The notes below the pieces were generated by a model that made no database searches, was not told the origin of the DNA, and saw only the letters and a list, made by a program, of their open reading frames with translations. From contig OX359246.1 in NCBI GenBank assembly GCA_947179485.1, positions 54,229,632-54,293,631 of the forward strand: a stretch of DNA of 64,000 bases, written 5' to 3'. Of this stretch, positions 57,001 to 64,000 are shown one piece after another. The DNA comes from Allacma fusca (Eukaryota; Arthropoda; Collembola; Symphypleona; Sminthuridae). The translations under genes were made by a program, and so were the position numbers. Every line of letters starts with the position of its first letter. Positions within the stretch are counted from its first letter, which is position 1.

Positions 57001-60000
57001 GGAGGAAGAATCCGAAAACGGGAGAGAGCGACGACATGCTCCTGAACCCACCTCGGAGGAAGAGGAACGAAGACAGAAAATTCGAGACCAACGGAAATTA
57101 CCGCAAGCTATTTGGTTAATGTCACAAGCAACACGTGACGGTTACCATCTAACAACAAGAACTTTACAATCAATCGCAATGGACTTAATCACAAAAACAA
57201 TCCCGTTACCACTTCATACCGAATACGAAATTTGGAAGGAGTACGAGTTACAGTACGGAACGTTCATCAGCAAAATCATCAAAATTTTGGGACTTAAGAA
57301 CACACATACACGTACCAGGCGAAGTATTTTGGCAAAAGACCAGATAAATAATCTACAACGCCAGATACAAAACAACCCTCACAGTATAACTAAAGGGGAA
57401 GACTATGTTCACCCCACTGAGGAAATTGCAATAGGTGAAGTTGTACACTTCGCACTAGCAACAACAATCACGGAAGCAAACTGGACGATAGTTTTGCTCA
57501 TACCACACATATACAACGGAGTTGACCATCTGGAAGAAGAAGAACTTAAGGGATGGGAGACAAAGGCACACGCCAACGTCTCACAAACCCACCCACTCTT
57601 CCAGCGAACGTCGGAACGAGCAGCCAGAGAACGGCAGAGGCGAGATGCATTTGTAGGACCGACCAACGCATGGTCACCCGTCAGTTATAGTAAACAATTC
57701 TTAAAACAACAGCTACAGCTTATGCTGGCACGAATCGAGGAAGAGGAGGCTCACTCATCGTCAGGAAGACCTACAGGGATTATTCAACAGCTTGTGCGAT
57801 TTACCCTCAGAATGGTAATCTATATTGGCACGTCCGTTGGAATGGACTTCGGAGGAAACCAGGACCCTATACGGAAAGGTGACCCAGGAAGAAGCCACCC
57901 ACGAAGGACAGAGGGAGCAGAAGGACCGGTTTTGGCCTCAGAAGAGGAACCGGCTGTGCCAACGGAACAAGCTATGGAAGCTCAAGAAGAAGGAGCCGGA
58001 ACATCATTGAACGTAATCAAGGAAGAAGTCTTAGACGACGAAGAAAAGCCACCATCAGAACATCAGATAGATAGTTCATCAGATAACGAGACAGACAGTA
58101 AGTGGGTGCAGACCAGATGCGAATACTGCCCACTCAAACATGGCCATAAGCCACCCGTACGACCAAAGACCAAGTTAGCAGCACATGAAGCTTGGCAAAG
58201 ACAAAAGGACATTCCGGTACAATACATCCGAAGGAGCAGACCCGAGTTGGACAGGTTGTATGGAAGAGACAACGCTCCAAACTGTACATTCCAGTATAGA
58301 GGACGACGACGAGGTCCAGAGCCAGAAATTGAACGACCCAGGGTTAGAGTATACTCACCCATTAGGACGGTAATCTTCAACGATACGAGGGACAGACGAG
58401 GATCAAGGTCACCATCACCCGGACCATCCGCGATTTCAGGACAATCCATACCACCCATTGAAGACAACCTGAAGTCCAGACGAGCTAGACAACGTCAACG
58501 AAAGGTGGAGTTCAAGGAAGAACGCCAGGAAGACCCACCAGCTCCAGCACCGGAAGACCCATTGGCACAACCCGACTCACCGGATGTAAGATTCGTTGAT
58601 TTAGCTCACGTATCATTTTACATAGGAGTCCGTGGATGGATGGTAGCACCAAGTTGGGAAGATGAGGATGCGGAAATAGTCATCTTTACCAACCCAAACA
58701 AGACACAGTTATACAGCCAACTGGATCCGGTACGACTTCAAGTAAAAAAGATGGTGGAAAGGGCCAAGGACCCATTGGACCATTCACCACCGCCAAGATT
58801 CCCGGACCAAGTGATGGAAGATATATCCGGAGATGAACGCCACAGCCAGACAGAAGCGCAGTACTCCAGGAGAACGAACTATTTCAGCAACAACATGGAC
58901 ACCAGGGAAAGATCCACCATGTGTCCTCATTGTTACCAGAAATCTACCGTCGACCCAGAGAGATTTCCAACATATAATATCTCACACCGGTCAACCAACA
59001 GTCCAGAGCAAAATCTAGTGAGATGGCTCAACAGAATGTACAGGGAGACATTTATCGAGAGACTTGACATCCACCAACAACCCACCCAACCACCTCAACT
59101 ACGACTCGAGCAGTTACGAAGGGCGCTTAGCACTTTAAGCGAACCTAGAACAGATGCTCACGAATCAAATATAGAATACGCCGAACACCAGGCAGGAATA
59201 GACTACAACAATCACGGAGAATTAATCCGGGAAAGAAGGGCATTGCTGTATGATGCAATGGACCATCCCACAGATTATCGCAGACTAGACCCAAGGGAGC
59301 GAGACCTGCTCATCCTATACGGGCAAAGTCGAAGAAACGTACCAATGGAAAACACCCGTCTGGAAACGATGGCAGGAGACATGAACATCTCACCAGGGGA
59401 AATGATACCGAGACTTTGGACAACACTGTTCAATGGTCAAAGAGGTATTGATAATCACCAAGTACCAACATACCTAACATGTCGGGAACATCAAGGAGTA
59501 ATGCAAGGGCTCACGGGAACCGAGCTACGCAGACTGATTACTCAGATGTGGTTTGACATAGGAACTCAGCCAACCTGGCGAGAACAAGAAATATGGATAA
59601 ATAGTTTCCTGCTGAGAGGAGACGCCATCACCGGACGTGGAGAGAAAGCTTTACAACAACTAGCAAGTATACCAATACACATGCTAAGTTTTCAAGAATT
59701 TGCGAGTATGACCGAAAGGCTCATAACTCTTTATCATCAGGACGAGGCAATTCAGGAGTGGCGACAATTTGGAGCGATGAACCAAAGCGGCAGAAGTCAA
59801 CCCAATCCAATAGACGACATAGAAGAAGAACTAGGACAATGGGAAGACTGGATATTCGCAATGAAACTAGCAGGGGAAGGCCAAAAGCCAACTACCCTAT
59901 ACGCTAGAAAACTAAAAGGAGGAGTAGCCACCCTAAGACAACCCCGGAGAACAGGTTCTTTCAGAGACCTAAACGAACTTGTCACGATACGAATCTGGCA

Positions 60001-60511
60001 AAGAGAACATTTTCACAGGATTCGGGAGCAAATTAGCAACCGTGGAGACGGACCAAGTTACAAACCATATCATTTATCACCAAGAAATGAAAGACGACCA
60101 GGAATAACACCCATACATATGGTACCAAGCGCTATAGATCGATTCCAAACACCCCAATGGCGATCAGTTGTCATTGATGGAAGACCAGATGAACCCGACA
60201 TAATAAATCTCATACGAACCCTCAGAGGTCGAACAGGAATCGAAATAATTTTTCGAGACCTTGGACATGATTTTATTCAGGAAGAACTCAGGAGAGACCC
60301 AGTAACACAACAAAGAACCAGCTATCTTTCCATAACAAACCCTGTGGAGCATAGAAGGCTAATGGATCAGTTATGGGAAAGATCAGAACGGGCAAGATGG
60401 GACCCGGAAATTTTATCCGAGAACAGATTCGCAGTTATATCATTCAGAACACTAGCGGAAGGAGAGGAGGAGACAGGCACCCTCAGAGGGCCGTCCGAGG
60501 AAGATGATTAA
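53942..60511 (+). CDS. Third large retroelement ORF, 2189 aa, with RS domain and Env-like block
   Basis: No single known family covers it. Residues 1-290: unfamiliar, beta-rich then linker. About 300-370: an Arg/Ser-rich RS domain with RSRSRYDSPARSRSRR. Near 480-510: a Cys/His cluster (CSRKGC, then CEHH) beside a Lys-rich tract. Near 790-806: a hydrophobic segment, SWLSFLLMFGLITSAVG, that could be an internal signal or anchor. From there to about 1240: sequons NLT, NAS, NET, NWT and NVS, a Gly/Ala-rich hydrophobic stretch near 898-922, and three furin-type sites (RERR near 1028, RTRR near 1124, RQRR near 1232). Then CEYCPLKHGH near 1393 and CPHC near 1661, and a helical C-terminal third. The block 790-1240 looks like an envelope-type glycoprotein set inside a longer protein; this is inference from features, not homology. 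Confidence 0.8.
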   Translation: MSENRGSRASGSRTNETPRQDALPAVDRDDDDRPRYWTQYVSQTEVEIPQAKILPNSDTGRLEVVLRVDGKLPHRIIIQGRDGREIVTHSVLIGALRKPRELTLDYRILRREPHFCGSINFPEQQVEVDKGERAPDDLVYLFKGQEFNPTPIRRQIPICKTRNRQPDDPWLVQNYRQEKDVPGQKNPRGDYEHDPWAFTPSLQYERGKTSRSSSRKVMGADPICGVTRVNIPEISEWLPQHEEQVEDVTHRINRRIDDNYGPDLRRGNLEDRRREPPRFAAYSAHMVPAGRGRGRAITTGESSSRHHRSSRESSRERHSSKDSRTRKRETESSSERKKRREDDRSRSRYDSPARSRSRRESTPPPSPFLSPAAKDYKDRMERESILTAPIAAPASSYTAVTKMPPPTIPVNSEPPKPQRAVCIAQRERPVEVPVVTPPSVAVTLWSEETATDTATTADRDTANESSSDSEEEETVPIQTCSRKGCKRVRQVITTDSGPVVQQECEHHAKKRAKKEKKVKKEAQMTILELFGQNTALTQPPAKWQSNILKIGEDSRKAGKHEEMVNRIKDLGEIIRNLARQNVNADSAKKQKEELMKELARHRQEWIKWRNDNDFHLVCAESKIDLQTRELPPAHFEPTNIPTSTATSGELERLLAQEKRNGPETANPTGMATERPPSPAQNVEVATSELSIAEQHNEQSSSSEDFEVIRSKRRPKDRESSITSDTTEIVNHHQLSLADFANSPQDGTVILSDDEEPRQSTSSIQTPPHTPEMGRGGGGRRGGPIPYLGNSWLSFLLMFGLITSAVGQSTLRKELTGHYGPYPTTRASHYQWWTRLETENLTSPRGFDYVSLDFENKEDSEEIGHYDPYGQRDCPPVGNSAVRYQGFGSATAHRLWQNGVVRGVAGAVGMCTTGMVIVGVYTSSILDAVRRWNKPLKTVKIPQDWVLIESQLPDQRPIWMIMPVNASEEKELEDFLKENPTATEISPDLTALPGDIQRNAHYLNETSVAKVWNQALGKEVEEEESENGRERRHAPEPTSEEEERRQKIRDQRKLPQAIWLMSQATRDGYHLTTRTLQSIAMDLITKTIPLPLHTEYEIWKEYELQYGTFISKIIKILGLKNTHTRTRRSILAKDQINNLQRQIQNNPHSITKGEDYVHPTEEIAIGEVVHFALATTITEANWTIVLLIPHIYNGVDHLEEEELKGWETKAHANVSQTHPLFQRTSERAARERQRRDAFVGPTNAWSPVSYSKQFLKQQLQLMLARIEEEEAHSSSGRPTGIIQQLVRFTLRMVIYIGTSVGMDFGGNQDPIRKGDPGRSHPRRTEGAEGPVLASEEEPAVPTEQAMEAQEEGAGTSLNVIKEEVLDDEEKPPSEHQIDSSSDNETDSKWVQTRCEYCPLKHGHKPPVRPKTKLAAHEAWQRQKDIPVQYIRRSRPELDRLYGRDNAPNCTFQYRGRRRGPEPEIERPRVRVYSPIRTVIFNDTRDRRGSRSPSPGPSAISGQSIPPIEDNLKSRRARQRQRKVEFKEERQEDPPAPAPEDPLAQPDSPDVRFVDLAHVSFYIGVRGWMVAPSWEDEDAEIVIFTNPNKTQLYSQLDPVRLQVKKMVERAKDPLDHSPPPRFPDQVMEDISGDERHSQTEAQYSRRTNYFSNNMDTRERSTMCPHCYQKSTVDPERFPTYNISHRSTNSPEQNLVRWLNRMYRETFIERLDIHQQPTQPPQLRLEQLRRALSTLSEPRTDAHESNIEYAEHQAGIDYNNHGELIRERRALLYDAMDHPTDYRRLDPRERDLLILYGQSRRNVPMENTRLETMAGDMNISPGEMIPRLWTTLFNGQRGIDNHQVPTYLTCREHQGVMQGLTGTELRRLITQMWFDIGTQPTWREQEIWINSFLLRGDAITGRGEKALQQLASIPIHMLSFQEFASMTERLITLYHQDEAIQEWRQFGAMNQSGRSQPNPIDDIEEELGQWEDWIFAMKLAGEGQKPTTLYARKLKGGVATLRQPRRTGSFRDLNELVTIRIWQREHFHRIREQISNRGDGPSYKPYHLSPRNERRPGITPIHMVPSAIDRFQTPQWRSVVIDGRPDEPDIINLIRTLRGRTGIEIIFRDLGHDFIQEELRRDPVTQQRTSYLSITNPVEHRRLMDQLWERSERARWDPEILSENRFAVISFRTLAEGEEETGTLRGPSEEDD

Positions 60512-61076
60512 AACGTCACAGAGGATAATAACCTGACCATTCCATCCAGGTCATGGTATAAAGAGAAAGAGAACTAGCGGGGGAAAGCAGAAGCCAAATT
60601 ACCTGATGATGGAAGAAATTCCCGAAGGGAATGTAAAGTGTAGATTATTTCGCAAGAGATGATCTACGATAAAACATTTTTAAGATCTTATGTAGCATCA
60701 ACCATCGGGATTACGGCGGATGTTACATAATGATCACCATAACAGAATAGTTAGAAAAGAAAAACAAATAAAAATAATTACAAAATAGAAAACAAAACAA
60801 AAATATTTTACTTACTAACACATTTCATAGAGTTCATAAGATAGAAATACTAACAAAAGATTATGTCACCGGAAGTGGGACATACGGATTACAACATTGG
60901 AAGTAGGAAAAGAATTCTCTTTCGCAATCGGAAGATGAAAACATAAACAATGTACTGATATAAATAAGAGACTCTTAAACCAGAGTACTCATTATAATCT
61001 CAACACACACAGAGAGCTCAAATACTTGAGACTACTCAGAAATACGAGACCAAAACAGATATAAAATTTTCCAAGG
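60512..61076 (+). promoter_or_regulatory. Intergenic region with two hairpins and a TATA-Inr promoter candidate
   Basis: ATTCCC-GAA-GGGAAT (60618-60632) and GTAGAT...ATCTAC (60640-60667) form stems soon after the third ORF. TATAAATA at 60959-60966, identical to the LTR's TATA box, is followed 32 bases on by TCATT (60989-60993), a fair initiator. Just before the next ATG stands TTTTCCAAG|G, a weak 3' splice site. The small ORF downstream could thus be expressed from its own promoter or by splicing. Confidence 0.4.
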
Positions 61077-61808
61077 ATGGAATACAAGTGGTATATTCTT
61101 TTGAGCCTTGCAATAATTCAAATTGCAACGGACGTTTCCGAAACCAGGCCGATAGCACAACCAAGTCCAGAACCATGGCAAGGACCACTGATGGCAGCCC
61201 TAGGAACTCAAGTCGGAAAATGGTTCGCAAATTACATGGTACCAGCCATAACCGTCGGGAGCGGAGCTATCACAGCATCAGTGTTATCACAAAAGGACCC
61301 AATAGTACACATATTACACCACAAAGACGACGGGAAACTAGCCGTAGTGCAGTATGACCCGAACGATCCGAACGTAGAAGCCCAGAGAATCATGGAAAGG
61401 AACCAACAAATGGCTTTACTACAACCCCAACAACAATTCATACAAAACCAACAGCCCACGATGCTGAGGGATAGCAGACCACCATGGATGGAGCAATTCA
61501 ACGAAATTGATTGGAAATCCAATGAGGTTCCAACATCAGACACGGATTATACCGTAGTCATTATTAGTTCATTCGGTTGTATTACCACAGTAGTGATATT
61601 CATATTCACAGTAATACTGTACCGAATTCGAATGAAGAAAAGAAAAACAGATCAACAAAAACCTAACGAGAGAGAATTAGACAATGTTGCAGACACGCAG
61701 GCATTAGTCCAAAATTCTATAGAGCAGCTAGTCGGATGCAGAATTGTGAGGCCCAATACACAACAACAAGCCAGCCGACACACAACCAGAGCAACCGTAC
61801 AACTATAA
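61077..61808 (+). CDS. Small type I membrane protein of the retroelement, 243 aa
   Basis: Residues 1-22 form a signal peptide (WYILLSLAIIQIATDVSET). An ectodomain of about 130 residues follows, with a Gly/Ala-rich amphipathic part (VPAITVGSGAITASVL) and a Gln-rich stretch. A transmembrane segment lies at about 159-181 (VVIISSFGCITTVVIFIFTV) and is stopped by RMKKRK. The cytoplasmic tail is about 60 residues. The layout is that of a short envelope or accessory glycoprotein, but there is no sequon or furin site of note and no recognisable fusion domain. Composition is A-rich like the upstream ORFs, so I take it as part of the element. It may be a partner of the Env-like block in the third ORF. 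Confidence 0.7.
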   Translation: MEYKWYILLSLAIIQIATDVSETRPIAQPSPEPWQGPLMAALGTQVGKWFANYMVPAITVGSGAITASVLSQKDPIVHILHHKDDGKLAVVQYDPNDPNVEAQRIMERNQQMALLQPQQQFIQNQQPTMLRDSRPPWMEQFNEIDWKSNEVPTSDTDYTVVIISSFGCITTVVIFIFTVILYRIRMKKRKTDQQKPNERELDNVADTQALVQNSIEQLVGCRIVRPNTQQQASRHTTRATVQL

Positions 61809-64000
61809 CACCGACCCAACCGGGAAGGATCAACGCAAGAAAGAAAACAACGAAGAAAAATATACACAAAACCATAAAATTGTATGGAAAAATATTTAAA
61901 AACATTTAATAGTTATAAGATAGTATTAGCAAAATAATAGGATAAGTAGTTATAAGTAGAATAAGGTTAGGAAGAGAAAACACAGAAAAATCAAGTTCAT
62001 ATACAACAAAAATATAAAAATGAAATGAAAATAATCAAAGTTCAAATAACGAACGAAAAGTTCCATTTAGTTAAAGAGACAGATCCCCAATAGGAGTAAA
62101 AGGAAGAAAAGTCTAAAGATTGTGATTCAAATCAATATATCTTTCGTGTTTCGATGGATTTATTATCCATTTTCTTTCCAATTTCCTTTTCACCCCATTG
62201 ATTCCAGTGATTAGGTTTTTATTAGACATCAACACTATCAAGTCAGGCTGTGTTTTCAAAATAAACACTGATTTGTTAACGAGATAAAAAATGTTTCAAG
62301 ATAAGGTTCAGTTCTAACAAAAATTTTAGGCAATATCATAATTCCTTGAGGCTTGTTCACTCAATGAGTGATGATTGTAATGCCTTGTGACTTATTAGGT
62401 CATTCGACTCCATATGAGAAGAATAACAATTAAATTTCTAACCTACTCATCGTTTGGGATGAGCGGGATACAAAAATTTCCAGCAAAAAACAGGACCCCT
62501 GTATAAGCAAGTTCTCTACGATCAGGATCAGTTTACCTTTTAGCTTCAGTTTAACAAAATCTATTTAGCTAGACGTGCTAATATTTTAGGTACCTAGAAA
62601 ACAGATTAAGTAAAACGAAAGTCCGAAGGATAGATTCTTTCAAAAGAATTTCTGTAACACAGGTTCGTTTACTAAATTATTTACTTGCAAAATTGTTTCG
62701 CATTTCAAATAACAGTTGACATGAATGTGCCCAGATCTGAAGGATCTTAGGAGCGCTAGATCTCCTATAGGGAACAGAAAAATAAATAAAAAGACATACA
62801 ACGAATAGGTAGGAGGAACTTTAAATAAAAAGATAAAAAGTAAGAAAATTACAGTAATAGAAACAGTAGATACCATGATTAAATGTTCATCAATGGTTTT
62901 TGACATAATTAAAATGTCGTCTACGTATGCTAGAGTAGTTTCGTATTTTAAATTGCGAGTTTAAAGGCAACTAAGATCTACATTGCAAACAGTGTTGACA
63001 TCTTTTTACAATCTTGAGTACATACATTTGACATTCACTCATGACAAATACTTTATACACGACAAAATCAAAGTTTACGGAATCGTTAAATTCACTTCGT
63101 TTATCCAGTACAAAGGATCAGTTTTAAATCTTAAAAGATCAAACGTCTTATTTTGCTTGTTACATTCCATAGTTTCACAAGACAAAAAGTATTATTTGCC
63201 AATCTATAATGTACCGGTTGTGAAAACAACAATTCTGAAGACTCCGATCAATGATAAAATGGTATCGGATGTCAATATGTTTGGATTTTTCATGTAATAC
63301 CTTTTCTTTTTAGAAGACAAAATTAACTTACAAATTTGACACGTTCCATCATATAGGATTTTTTACAGATCAAGGTATATATATATATATTTATGATTAT
63401 CGCCAAAATACATTCCTATCTCGATTGAGGAAATAGTTCATGGTACAATATGATTTTATGTCTTATGGAGTAGTAAGAACCACTTACAGAACTTCATGGA
63501 GCACGATGTTTTCACATTTGGTGAAATTGCCAACAGTTGTGCATAAGAAGGACATAATTCCTAATTTAGCCACCGAAAAACAACTCAAAAATTTCACAGG
63601 CGAAAATAAAAAGATTCTTCAAACTTTCTGTAGAGACCTCAGGAGGTTTCAGCGTTGGTTTTTCAAATAATTGTGTTCAAGAGCGACACTACTGCGCTCA
63701 AGACCGTCACTTCAAACCGTTGACAGTGATATTGAGCAATCATAGTTTTTGACAAAATTTTCCCCACAACGATTTGTCTGTGACATGTTAAATTGTTTCA
63801 CAAGGAAACTCACGGGATTTTACAAGATATAAATTAAAGATACCTTTAAAAATACATTAGGCCACTACCCTAGAAATAGCAATAACTGACAGTAATCACA
63901 AATTGTTGCAACAACTAGAATTGAGTATCAGATAATTAGAAAGCAAATGAGAATAGAAACAAGAGTCAATAGTTTCATATCTGCCTTCAAGTAACCTTTG
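61809..64000. other. Unresolved right flank; no 3' LTR seen
   Basis: An A-rich run (to about 62080) continues the composition of the element, then composition returns to host-like AT-rich DNA. ORFs at 62983-63297 (104 codons) and 63440-63670 (76 codons) on the plus strand have ordinary composition but no known domain; either could be an exon or a remnant. An (AT)n run lies at about 63376-63391. I looked for bases resembling the 36339-36771 sequence and found none. Confidence 0.45.

Larger units (their letters stand above)
36339..61808 (+). mobile_element. Giant Ty3/gypsy-type LTR retroelement, at least 25.5 kb, 3' end not in window
   Basis: Order: candidate 5' LTR, 3.2 kb leader, gag, -1 frameshift signal, pol (protease, RT, RNase H, integrase), a third large ORF, a small membrane-protein ORF. 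The integrase-last order and HHCC/DD35E/GPY-F integrase define the Ty3/gypsy group. All four large ORFs are open with no frameshift or internal stop, so the copy looks young. The coding strand is A-rich, as in many retroelements, and unlike the two host genes on the left. The usual length of the group is 5-9 kb; comparable giants are Ogre in legumes and Burro in planarians. The 3' LTR must lie beyond 64000 if it exists. Confidence 0.85.

Noticed and set aside
60720..60780. TGTTACATAATG as start of a 3' LTR
   Set aside because: Only the first six bases match the 36339 sequence; nothing after them aligns.
61925..61970. AATAGGATAAG and AAGTAGAATAAG resembling parts of the 5' LTR
   Set aside because: Short AT-rich matches in a different order from 36355-36460; not a direct repeat.
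1..64000. CRISPR arrays, operons, rRNA genes
   Set aside because: None seen. Repeats lack regular spacers, and gene structure is eukaryotic.

Overview
The window is animal genomic DNA, almost certainly from an arthropod. Its genes are split by short GT-AG introns, and one gene encodes an arthropod-type metabotropic GABA-B receptor (type 3). There are no bacterial operons or ribosome-binding sites. Intergenic DNA is AT-rich with many short microsatellites.

Left part (1-10.9 kb): the 3' end of an apparently intronless gene for a divergent Hsp70-family protein whose nucleotide-binding loops look lost; then about 3 kb of repeats, including a complete-looking MITE with TAA target duplications; then an eight-exon Tudor-domain gene (5354-8530) that uses one GC-AG intron; then sequence with a second, weaker inverted-repeat element.

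Middle part (10.9-32.4 kb, minus strand): sixteen exons of a GABA-B receptor type 3 gene. I placed them one by one from splice sites and reading phase, and together they give 1084 residues. They cover the Venus-flytrap domain from its middle onward, the seven-helix domain, the coiled coil and a long cytoplasmic tail. The 5' exons are not visible before 36.3 kb. The introns hold microsatellites and degenerate repeats but no gene I can defend.

Right part (36.3-61.8 kb or further, plus strand): a giant, apparently intact Ty3/gypsy-type LTR retroelement at least 25.5 kb long. It has a candidate 5' LTR, a 3.2 kb leader carrying about ten copies of a GGGCCG...TGAGCG motif, an enormous Gag (2188 aa), Pol (2398 aa: protease, RT, RNase H, integrase), a third huge ORF (2189 aa) and a small type I membrane protein (243 aa). 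Gag and Pol are joined by a textbook -1 frameshift signal: GGGAAAC, a 7-nt spacer, then a G5/C5 hairpin. The third ORF starts one base after a 3' splice-site-like sequence and carries an RS domain plus an Env-like block with sequons and furin-type sites. The tail of pol is overprinted in another frame by five successive coiled-coil ORFs. Past the pol stop, the same frame stays open for another 110 codons, which encode an SH3-like basic protein. No 3' LTR is seen before the window ends.

The inferred expression scheme is: full-length RNA gives Gag and, by frameshift, Gag-Pol; spliced RNAs give the third ORF; and either splicing or an internal TATA promoter gives the small membrane protein.
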